Origin: Phycomyces nitens
Taxonomy: Eukaryota; Mucoromycota; Mucoromycetes; Mucorales; Phycomycetaceae
Assembly: GCA_022702545.1 (NCBI GenBank)
Contig: JAHRBC010000003.1
Coordinates: 6,696,001-6,760,000 of the forward strand
DNA: 64,000 bases
Direction: 5' to 3'
Positions 46,336 through 56,771 of the stretch are shown piece after piece (position 1 is the stretch's first letter; each line of letters starts with the position of its first letter). The translations under genes were made by a program, and so were the position numbers. The notes under the pieces are model-generated. The model was not told the origin of the DNA, ran no database searches, and saw nothing but the letters and a program-made list of their open reading frames with translations.

Positions 46336-49065
46336 TTAATCTACTCTAGTCGAGGTATCTATGGCCTCTTCAGAAATGATTCTATCGTACCAGGGACCAT
46401 ATACCTTTCTATGGTGGGTTACCAATCTGTATAGGCTGGCACATACATCGCTGAGAGGCTTAAAGACATGCTCAAGTCCCTGGCTGGCAGCAGCAGCAGG
46501 AGTAAGGGTCTGTGGAGAATTAAGATAAGTTCTGATAATGGCAGCGACCCTGCGAGTAAGCAGCAGATAAATGGTGTCCGTGTGAGAAAGTGTCTTGTCC
46601 ACCATGGAACGTACAAGAGGCTTGCGCTCTTCGCCAAGACCTCTTTGGACCTCAAGGGCAAGGCTATCGATGGTAGTTGTGGGGTCTTTGAGGAGTTCAA
46701 ACAGGGTAGTGGCAAGTTGAGGGGGGTCAGCAGGAGAGCCAAAGTTCTTGGCGAGCATGAGTAAGCATGCAACAATTACAAGAGCTTGGATATCATTCTG
46801 ATAGACAGCTAGACGGTCTGTGTCCCACAACAGGGTCTCGGGAACGGTCTCGGAATTGATGAGGTCGGAAGCAATAACAAGTCCCACAAAGGCATCTTCG
46901 ATAACAGCCTTGTGGGATGGTTTGTTGATATGTGGCTGAATGTTCTCTGGGTTACGTTGGCTGGCAATACTGTAGAGACGATGGGAGGCTGTGCGCAACC
47001 AAAGGCGGGTTATGGGCATGGCTGGGTTCTCGGCTATTGTCTTTGCAAATGCTTCCTGTTCGTATTGGACCCCAATCTCGACAAGATGAGGACGGATAGC
47101 AGCCAGCTTGAAGTTGGCCAAGTCAAGTGCCATAAGGTCCAGGAGTTCCAACAGCTGTTGTATCTGAACTATCGGCTGATTGCCTTGTCGAATGATGGCA
47201 ATGGCCTCATCTCTCACGGGAGCACATAGCTGAGCAATTGCATCAACCACAGTCTGGAGGTACTTGTTCACATCCAAACTTTTATTGGCGGCCTGTTGCT
47301 GAATAAGCTCTATGTCCATGATTTCCAGTAAAGTTTCCCGCAAATCAGCATCGAGAGGGGACAAGCCTAATAGCCGCTGTAATAAAAGGGTTATTAATAA
47401 TAATGATAATGAAATTAGAATAGAATTTTCTTAATTAATAATCATATAATAATATAATGATTATAATGATTATATAATTATTATATAATTATATAATAAT
47501 TAGCAATCATTACACACACATGGGGGAGCTTACCTCACGAATGTCACTCAAAAGACCAGGAAGACTACTGGTGTCTCCGTTCTCCAGGTCTGTTTTAAGT
47601 TTATCAAAGAACGCCTTGGTGGCAATGGTCTTGACATGCTGCTCAAACGAGCTTTCCTTCTTTTGCTCCAGCTTAAAGTCAGGGTTCACAATCAATTCAT
47701 GGGCAAGACGTTCGTTGGGGATATTAGAAAATGAACCAAATAGAGTATTCAAATCAGGCTTATAGACCGGTGTCTTGGTCTCTTTATCTTCCTGTACGTC
47801 TTCTGAGATGTCCTTTTCAGATTCTAGGCTGGTCAGTCGTTCCAAGGCACCAGGTCCTCCGACCTGAACAATCTTTTCCTTTACTTGCTCAAGCTGCTTC
47901 TCTAGTTGGGCCCCTATGCCCTCTGCGTCATGTTCTTCAAGCGTGCGTTTCACATTAGATAGCTCGAGGTAATAAGCTATCATGTCGTTAACTAGCTCCT
48001 TTTGGTCTCTCTTTTTCCATGCTTCAAATAAACTGCGATAATTTGTCCAGCTGTCAACAAACACTCGTCGTTCAGCCTGTCCAGCATGTGGCCCATGGAC
48101 AGCCATCCAGGTCTCAAACTGCACCAGTACATCTTTTGCACTGGTCAAAAGCATCTATTGGGAAACAGGCGAAATCAGTTGACTGTCCAAACAAATACAC
48201 AAATGAATTATTATGTGATTACCTGCTCTTCGTTACCATTCCTGTCTTGCAGAATCTCACGTGGACACATAAGCATCATATATGCTGTCAGCAGAATGCG
48301 TGCCCGTCGTCTACTATCCTTATCAGTCAGAGATAGGGCAATCGAAAGCACCTTGGAAGTTACGGCCACGACTTTTGATTGGTGAAGAATACGGCCGAGC
48401 TCATTGAAATCTACCTGGGAGGTCAAGGCTGGCAGACCGAGGGCTTGGTAAGCCTTTAACAAAGAACTCCATCCCACCTGCTTCTTTGTGTGGCCAGTTT
48501 CTGGACAGGTCTTTGTGGAAATCTTGGAAGACTTGACTGATCCCTTGGACTTTAAAGGGCCTCCGAACCCTTCTTCTTTTTTGGGCTGTTTGCGACGACT
48601 GGCCATCTTGGCAGTACGGAGGTCTTGGAGACAGAGACGTCTGGCTTCTGATGCTTTGAGGCGGCTCTCGAGACGGGCCCTGAGGCGTTCCTGCTCAGCT
48701 TGGTGACGACGGATGTTCTGACTGGCGATGATCTTTGCTCTCTCGACAAGATTCTTGCTCGCCATCCTTCTTTCCTCTATCTGGGTTCGTCGGTTGGTCT
48801 CTGCGGCCTCGAGAGACTGGAGAATCAATATTCTACGGTGTTCGCGGCTTGCCTTGACCTGGCGCACTACGGACTGGACTTGCTGGAACTTTTGATGGAG
48901 TTTCTCTCGTCGCTCTTGCAAAAAGGCCTCTCGCTTCAACTCAGCCGTCTCCAGCGTAGTCAAGGACTGTTGCTGATGGAACCTTCGTTGGAGGTGGAAT
49001 GGTTTACGGGAAGTATGGAGCTTGTCGGCATCCACGGTGTAGAAACCGGTGTTTTCTGGTGACAT
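46336..49065 (-). CDS. Tcp11/Sok1 family protein
   Basis: 834-residue member of the T-complex protein 11 family; yeast Sok1 is a high-copy suppressor of PKA loss. Exons: 49065-48223, 48154-47534 and 47376-46336. The N-terminal third is a highly charged Arg/Gln/Glu helix (REAFLQERREKLHQKFQQV, NLVERAKIIASQNIRRH), then a basic linker and the all-helical Tcp11 domain, with NPDFKLEQ, LLSDIRERLLGLSPLDAD, LLEIMDIELIQQQ and YLQTVVDAIAQLCAPVRDE as family-typical stretches. The start at MSPENTG is the first ATG after a non-ATG open stretch. The second intron (47377-47533) is 157 nt and made largely of TAATAT palindromes. The biochemical role of the family is unknown. Confidence 0.85.
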
Positions 49066-49471
49066 TGTAGGGAAGAAAGAGATAAAGAGTACACAGGCAA
49101 CCAAATGAATTCATATAGCCCCCCTACGTCTCACGTGGTCTGTCCTTTATGTTGTTGTTTATGCCAAGGTAAAATGATCTGACCAATCACAGGCGCCTTT
49201 TTGTGGATGTGGAAAAAAAATGAAAAAAAAATGCTCTGAACAATAAGCGAGCAAAATGATTGCATCATCTCTACTTGTGCAACGTCAGACGAAAGATGTC
49301 TGTCGATCGTGTTCCCAAAGAGGACAGTCTGGCATGCTTTCTTTCCCCGCCCTCCATTTCCGCGTGCTATTTCCTCCCCGTTAGAAGCCATAAACAACAG
49401 ATTCTGGTCATCCCCCTTTATTTATTTTTTTCTTCGTCTTTTTGTTTGCAATCCTATAAAAACCAAGCAGA
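49066..49471. promoter_or_regulatory. Shared divergent promoter of the Tcp11-family and PI4P 5-kinase genes
   Basis: 406 bases between two start codons facing away from each other. It contains TCACGTGG at 49131-49138, about 70 bases from the Tcp11-family start, a possible bHLH site. Short poly(A) runs near 49210-49230 may be nucleosome-free DNA. Co-regulation is only inferred from layout. Confidence 0.45.
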
Positions 49472-51916
49472 ATGTCTCCCGCCACCATCTTCCAATCTCA
49501 CACTGCAAACAGCAGAATATCACCGACAGAATCCAAACGACCATCAATTCACACAACTGCATTCTCAGATTCCATCTCAAAGCCCATCTCCATGCCTGAA
49601 TTAGCATCAGAAGCACTCCAACTCGATCACTCGACCGCTTCTCTTCCCCAATCCAACCACTTTAGAAGCACCAGCAAGAACTCAGATAACCGTCTCTCGC
49701 TCAACTTACCACAACGATCTCTTTCTCTCCAACCAGACATCTCGTCTCAATCGACTTCTTATCCACCCCAACGTCAACGGCAGCCAGAAAATGGCCTCAA
49801 GGTCGCTATTCCGTATACCCCTTCTGAAATTCCTCTTGTCGATAGTCCTGTTGCCGATCCTTCCATATCCCCTCAGTCAAAGATCATCAATGGGGTCAGA
49901 CCCCCTTCAACCTTTTCAGTTGCCACACCCCTACGACACACTACGCCTGATCTCGGTGACCTCGATCCTGACGAGCAAGCTGCACTTGCGGCCGAGATCA
50001 AGGCCAGACGAGTTGCTAGAAGAGTTTCTAGGCGAATTGCGACTCCAGAAGACCTTTATGATCTCGAAGATGAGGAGCGAGTGGCAATTGGCACGCGCGT
50101 TGCAGAAGGTCATCCGAATTATCAGCTCATGTAATTATTATAGTAGTGTGCATTTTCCTGTGAATGTGTGCTCACCTACTTCTTTAGGTACGACATGTTA
50201 ACAGGCATCCGTATTGCTGTAAATATCCTTCACTTTATTCTGATCAGCAGTAAGGAGCTCATCGGTTTCCCTCCCTTAATTTATTTTTGGGATTTTACTT
50301 GTTATTTTAATAGGTTGGACGAGTCTCTGCAAAGATCAAGCGAGATCTGACCGAGGAAGATTTCAAGGCGGCTCACAAACTAGTTTTTGATGTGTAGGTT
50401 GGTCTGTGTAGCAATGATATGTGCTAACTCCTTCATTTCGTAGCACTGGTACAGAACTTACTCCGGGTGTAAAGTATGACTTCAAATTCAAAGACTATGC
50501 ACCTTGGGTGTTTAGAAACCTTCGCGAGCAGTTCCATATAGACCCGGCTGATTATATGGTAAGAAATACATCATAAATGTCACACTCTTTACTCAATTAC
50601 GATCTATAGATGTCACTTACAAACAAATACATCCTATCCGAACTGGGGTCGCCTGGAAAAAGTGGTAGTTTCTTTTACTATTCTCGAGACTACCGCTTTA
50701 TCATAAAGACAATTCACCACACCGAGCACAAGTTTATGCGAAAAGTTCTTGCTAAATATTACAAGGTAAGCGGACGACAATGAAAAAGCCCATGGTTAAA
50801 GACAATTGGTTGCTGATTGAAGCGATTGACAGCATGTGTGCGAGAACCCAAATACGCTTTTGTGCCGCTTTTATGGTTTATACCGTATTAAACTACCCCA
50901 TGGGCGCAAAATCCATTTTGTTGTTATGGGCAACGTTTTTCCGGCCAACAAGGATGTTCATGAAACATATGACCTCAAAGGGTCTACCTTTGGTCGTCTT
51001 ACTCCCGAAGAAGAGATTTCCAAAAATCCCCACGCGGTAATGAAAGACCTAAACTGGGTTCAGCGACACAAAACGTTAGAATTAGGACCTTTGAAGCGTG
51101 AACTCTTGATTGCACAACTCGAGAGGGATGTAGAGGTAACACCTGGAATCCAAAAACTGCTCGAGCGAGAAAGGTGGTAACAAGATCTCCTTTTGATCTA
51201 TATATACTGGTTTCTAGCTCCTGAAACGGTTGAAGATTATGGATTATAGTCTATTGATCGGCATTCACGATCTGTTGCGAGGCAACCGAGAAGGTATCCG
51301 TGATCACCGCCTACATATTGTCAAGGTAAACAAATAAAATAAGGTTGTGTAACAAGGACCCTCACCACTTCATTTAATATTAGCCTGATACTCGTCCAAA
51401 TGATCGTGACTCTAGCAGTCGACTTCACAAGCGTGAAAATAAGGCTGAAATGGTACGAAAGGCCCTAAAGTCAATAAATCCTGTCCAGATATCTTCTTCA
51501 GAACTGCCTGAAAGCCCATCAGATGAGTGAGTTTGTGGCTATTATCAGCCTGCTTAACCATTGTCAGTTGGCCATTGTTGTCTAATAAGTCTCTTTTGAA
51601 AGACGTCGATATTGTATATTCTATGCAGAAGAAGGCGGATTTTTCTCAACAGGTCAAAATAATGAACCAGCGGACAAGATATACTTTGTCGGCATCATTG
51701 ACATCCTGACACCTTATAACATTGTCAAGAAAACAGAACATTTGTGGAAAAGTTTGACCCAGGACAAGGTAAGATCGATATTCAGTTGGGATTCAAGTAG
51801 ACTAACAATCATGACAGCATGCAATATCTGCTGTGAATCCAATTGAATATGGAACCCGATTTATGCATTTTATGAAAAAAACTGTTACCCGCACAGAAAG
51901 TGCTTCTGAACAATAA
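49472..51916 (+). CDS. MSS4: Phosphatidylinositol 4-phosphate 5-kinase (Mss4/Its3 type)
   Basis: Plasma-membrane type I PIP kinase that makes PI(4,5)P2. Ten exons give 619 residues: 49472-50130, 50188-50218, 50314-50393, 50444-50558, 50610-50765, 50833-51135, 51218-51325, 51384-51526, 51603-51768 and 51818-51916. The first 200 residues are a Ser/Pro/Gln-rich tail; the kinase domain starts near [13 protein letters not shown]. Signatures: ATP loop [14 protein letters not shown], catalytic Lys in [36 protein letters not shown] and the Mg-binding IIDILTPYN. The activation loop lies just after it ([10 protein letters not shown]), with the Lys pair needed for membrane binding and specificity. Exon 2 is only 31 nt. 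It ends [11 protein letters not shown] plus a short tail. Assignment is secure; it shares a promoter region with the Tcp11-family gene. Confidence 0.94.
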
Positions 51917-52052
51917 GCCATCCCCATAGCTCATGATATTTATTTCTTATTAGACATATATTTATATTTATATTTATATATACGCTGTATTTATGCTTTC
52001 TGTTTGAGTACACGATGATTTTGAACATAAAACTAATACTAATACTAATACT

Positions 52053-52091
<39 letters not shown>
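52053..52091. repeat. (AAT)n microsatellite
   Basis: Thirteen or so consecutive AAT units about 140 bases after the PI4P 5-kinase stop. Confidence 0.85.
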
Positions 52092-52094
<3 letters not shown>

Positions 52095-52228
52095 AATGAT
52101 AATATTAATTAACAATAGTACAAGCCAAGGCATACTGTAAATACTAGTATTTAACTAGATCATCATGTCATTGGCTTTGATTTTTGTGATTAAATTATTT
52201 ACTAATATCAATGAGCCATCTTTAACTC

Positions 52229-52251
52229 TTTTTTTTTTTTAAAAAAAAAAA
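52229..52251. repeat. T12A11 palindromic tract
   Basis: Twelve T followed directly by eleven A, flanked by C on the left and G on the right, so the palindrome extends by one pair. Confidence 0.6.
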
Positions 52252-52391
52252 GAAGACTTTGCAGTCTTGGTGCATTATTCTCGGGGTGCTTAATGGTCAT
52301 ATTGTGATGTATACTTTAACAAAATATATGAGAATAGTAGACTCATTTCAAATGGAGTCTTTACACTCTAGATTCTGATAATATTGGGTTC

Positions 52392-52420
52392 TATTATTAT
52401 TATTATTATTATTATTATTA
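52392..52420. repeat. (ATT)n microsatellite
   Basis: About nine ATT units, in opposite phase to the AAT repeat 300 bases earlier. The two are inverted relative to each other. Confidence 0.85.
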
Positions 52421-54229
52421 AAAAGCATTACAGCTTGTCAAAATCTCATTCAAAGCATTGTCTCGAGGTATCTAGGTTTTTTATTTATTTATTTATTTTT
52501 GCTCAAATTATTTTTAATTCAATAATCGATGTATGCAAACCATTTGGCCTACATACGCAGGAGATACTGTCTTTATTATTAGAATAAATCTGGACTTTCA
52601 AGGTTCTATCAACAAGTTTACTAATTTTTAACAAGGTATGGATTAATATTCCAATGGTAGTTCATGGATAGAAAGCTAGTTTATAATCACCATTTCTTCT
52701 TCTTAAAAAAATAGTAATACCTTACACACCATGACCATTTTAAAACTTTATCAATAAATGATCTGTTAAAAGTATTGATTAATTACGTGGTTTTCTTTTT
52801 CTGTTTTATTAAATCCAGGATCATTACTCAAATATTCAAAAATATCATCAAACAAAAAAAGTTAGTGATCAATGAAAAAAGAGGAAGCCGCGGATGTCCC
52901 ATCCAAATATTATGAGTACTTGTGTATACATTTTTCTGATAAAAGTTTACATGTTGCATGCATTCTTTAGAGAATATGATTTTCCAACAAAGGTTATTAT
53001 AAACATAGACTATAAAGAATCATCTGAAAACAGTGAAAAGAATAATAATCTACTAGACTCTTCAAAAGCAATCACTTGACTAGATACATATTCGTAATTT
53101 TGGAACATACCATAAAAATAAATAGTCGCAAAGAAATGAAGCCTTGCAACACACTCTTTGCTGGCTCCAAGTCTGTAGGCAATTAATGTATAATACATGA
53201 TCTCGAAAATGCTCTAAGCGTATGCTTACCAAAACAGAGGCATTAGAAAAATATCTTGATCATCAGTACAGAGAATTCATCAAAAGACTTTCTCTACAAA
53301 TCATAAGTAATTATAACTTTCCAAAACCTGTTAAAGAATAGAATTATTTATACAGCAAGAGATCTTTGACATGTCGTATTGAGGTTAGTCTTCTGTTCAG
53401 CCAAAGGGTATGATACTCATACTAGCTTAGCTAGATTTCTGGGAGAATATTTGAAGCGTAAGAAAACTAGGGACCTAAAGAAAATGCAATAACATAGTTC
53501 CTACGCCAAATGTAGCAGGAACTAAAGACTATTGCGAGAATATTTACTAGTTTATATCACCTTTGCTATCCATTCAATCTTTGAAACTACACAAACAAAA
53601 AAATCACTTGTATCTCTATGGATATCGACAAAAAGTACTGAAAATCATTATTAGAATTATTTTTGGTGGTAATCCTAAATATAACAGCAAGAGAGAGAGA
53701 AACAAAGGATACAATTAAAGAGACATTAGTAAAGAAGTTCCAATTAGTAAATGGCTGTAACAAAGTAAAAAGTTTTTTTTTTTCATTTATTAAACGTGCT
53801 TGGTTAAATGGACAATTAACTCGGTTTTGTTTTTCTAAAAGGTTGAATAAATGAAAATTTAAAAAGAATGTTTCTTTCATGATGGGAGACGAGTCTGTAG
53901 TAGTTAGAATTGACTTGTAAAAACTTTCAAGAATATGGAATAGCTGTTAAAAGTCCCAAGAGATATAGAGCTTGTTTCACGCTTTGGAAACAGATCATTA
54001 ATGAGGCTAAACATAATCATACCACAGCCGAAGCATTGCGGACAGGAAACGACAAACATTTAGCCGTATCCAAAAGAAAAAAAGGCCAACGAATATCAAT
54101 TGTTCTTATTGCTAAATTCAAGTATTTTTGCTTTTTGAAAGCACAAGGTTTATAGGTAATAAATCCAAGCATAAATCTCAAAGAAAATCTAATAATGAAC
54201 CTCTCCAACCCTCCTTAATCGATTTTTAT

Positions 54230-55425
54230 TTATTTGCAACAAAGCATTTTATTCCAAATGGATGTTTTCTTTGGTTTTTCTGGTTCCCTTTTCTCGGGCT
54301 TTATGCCTCTACTCTTGGTCTTTGGCTTTTGGTGAGCATCGGCATCGTCAAACCTAGTGGTTCCTCCGGCTGCAGCTTCATTGACTACTACAACTGCTGC
54401 CTTTTTGGCTGCCATTGCACCCTGAACTGCCTCAGGACTTTTACTTCCTGGGGCCAGTTGAGAAGAAGGAAACTTTTCGATCTCTGTGGATATCTTTTTC
54501 TCAGAGCCTGGGCTGGCTGGAAGAATAGCGAGGGATCCAGAATTATTGTAGGCATTTCCTGGCGCAAGGGTAGAAACAAGGACTTCATGTTCTAAAACAA
54601 ATACAATTTAAACCTCTTTCAACTACACTTGTATAAAATACTATGGGGCTCTTACCTTGATCGATTTTCTCTTTTTTCAAGAGGTTTGCAAATTCTTGAG
54701 CTTGTAAATTGCATTGATCATAATAAGGGAGTGTCTTTTGATGAGGATCTAGATCGTCTTTAATAAAAAAAGGTATTAGAACAGTTTCCAGCAAAAAATA
54801 TATAGTTGCACATACAATCTGATTCTGAGCTCTTGGCTTTAATTATATCAAATAGATGTGAGTTTGAGAATCCATAAGGCACGACGACCATCCCGTGCTG
54901 GGAAATATAGGTCACTGCAGCCAATGCGGCGATGGCCACGTCGCCTTGGTTTGTGCCGGCAATAAAAGTGTCTGCGTATTTTCCTTTGAGATCGCTGTCT
55001 TTCCATTCCTTTCCTAGGGTCTCCATTATGCTATAAATATTGCATGTAAATACCTAAAAATACAGGCATGAAAAGCTACTTACAGTTTTTTATCTGTGGC
55101 GAATTCATCGTGATATGCAGGAAGACCAAAAATAAATCCATTTGCATCAGCCAACTGTTCTGGATTCAGTAGTTTTAAGCCATATTGTGCAATGGCTGTA
55201 GAGGAATCATTAAAGGTAAAGTCTTGTGGAATATATATATCTGAATCAATTCCATTTCTTATAAGGCCTAGAAAAGTTGTTTTTTTTTTTGTAAAGACCA
55301 GTGCAATTATTAAATGTATAAATAGTCTTACCCTCCTTGATAGCAATGGACATTCCCAAAAGATTATCGTCGACTGCATAGAGAATCACAAAGACTTTTT
55401 CTGGGGTTTCGGGCAATTGAAGCAT
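54230..55425 (-). CDS. WrbA/Pst2/Ycp4-like flavodoxin-fold protein with basic Cys-Cys tail
   Basis: 318-residue flavodoxin-like protein of the WrbA/Pst2/Ycp4 group, FMN-dependent NAD(P)H:quinone oxidoreductases that in fungi sit at plasma-membrane eisosomes. Exons: 55425-55332, 55267-55084, 55030-54816, 54757-54656 and 54591-54230. Seen: the start strand VFVILYAVDDNLLGMSIAIKEG, PEQLADANGFIFGLPAYHDE, and AGTNQGDVAIAALAAVTYIS followed by QHGMVVVPYGFSNSHLFDI, matching WrbA spacing. The phosphate loop lacks the usual S-x-x-G-x-T and reads AVDDNLLG; FIFGLPAYHDEF replaces the usual IIFGxPTRFGNM. The tail of about 110 residues is Ala/Lys-rich and ends in a polybasic part and IWNKMLCCK. A Cys pair near a basic C-terminus suggests palmitoylation and membrane attachment (known for some yeast relatives). 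FMN binding is therefore uncertain. Confidence 0.78.
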
Positions 55426-56771
55426 TATTAATAAATAGTAGTAGTAAAGTAAAAGAAGTAGAATAGTATAGATTATTACTCTTTTTTTGTTATTTAAAAC
55501 CGTTTCATTTTAGACTGAAAACTGTGCGAAAACGATCCAATTACGGTTCATCAATCTCCGCCCTCTAAATATTCTTTGAGGCCTGTCGATCCATACATGG
55601 CTCATGCACCCAAGCGAGTAATTGATAGCTAAAGAGGTCTTAATATTCTGACTCTTGATCTATTTGGAAAGTACCATGCCGTTATGCTCATATAATTATA
55701 TAACTATATATTTCTGGCCATGGGATTAGGGCTCCTATCATACAATAGTCTAGTTGTAACCTAGTCCATTGACAAATACTATTAGTACTAATTTACATTA
55801 TTTAATATCCTGGTTAATGGCATAGTATCACCATGTTCTGTGTTAACCAATTACCTGTTTAGAATAAAAGGTTTACTGGAAGTATCTCGAATATATCATC
55901 AAAAATATCGTCTTCTTGGTGCTTACATGATATCATTGGTTTTTGTGTGTAAGAAACCTTCTTTTTTTTCTATTTTCAATCGGAGTCTGACGACCCAACT
56001 TAGCAGTCTACAGCTCTCTGTTGTATATTTTCTATTATACATCTTTAATGAACTTTGCTTGACAACGGTCTAAACCAAAAACTCGGTACAAAACTCTTTT
56101 TATATAGCCATCTATGATGCTTGTATTTTGCGACCAATAACATGTCAAAGACCAGGTATTCCCGTTAGTATCCAAATACGTGGATTTTGTTTGCCATGAC
56201 ATCATAAGGCACTCTCTGCTCATCTATTTAAGGAAATTTGCCATACTTAATGGTTACCACGATATCCACTGGTTGATTCTGATCCTATTCTTCTTTTGCA
56301 TTTAAAAGTCTGTGGTATGATGTCGGTTGATCCAATCAGTTGTCATGGGTTACCATTGATGGCCTATAGCAGCTCTGGCGGATAGGAATTTTTAAGAAAG
56401 GTGTTTAATTAAATCATGGTGCGATAACCTCGGGTTGAGTAGACAAAAATCAACTTTTTTTTCTCTCTTCAGGACATTGATACTTTTATAAAGAAACACT
56501 CTAGGATATTCATACAGTGTCCAATAAATATATACATATATATTGGCAATGTTCTATAGTTCCAACTAATAAATTGACCTCGAAACATTATTTTTTTTTC
56601 AAAATATTTGTAATGAGAAACCATGGCAATGAAAGGAAACTGGTTTATTTATTTTTGGTTTTGTTGATAATCAAAAAGGGATATAGAAAACGATAATAAA
56701 GATAATAGTAAAAGAAGAAAATAAAATAGAGATAGAGGGGATGTGAATTGGGAATAGAGCTAAAGGAAGCT
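55426..56771. other. Intergenic region
   Basis: About 1.3 kb between the start of the flavodoxin-like gene and the stop of the chitin synthase gene, both on the minus strand. It should hold the flavodoxin-like promoter and the chitin synthase 3' UTR. The 77-codon frame at 55840-56073 has no recognisable product. Confidence 0.55.

Larger units (their letters stand above)
51917..54229. other. AT-rich intergenic region with microsatellites and coding-like fragments
   Basis: Convergent spacer of about 2.3 kb. The left half holds two trinucleotide microsatellites and a T12A11 tract. The right half (52.9-54.15 kb, + strand) has several short frames with charged, protein-like composition, for example MLTKTEALEKYLDHQYREF from 53222, GEYLKRKKTRDLKKMQ, and SPKRYRACFTLWKQIINEA near 53950, all broken by stops. 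They may be remnants of a decayed gene or mobile element; no family is recognised. Confidence 0.45.
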
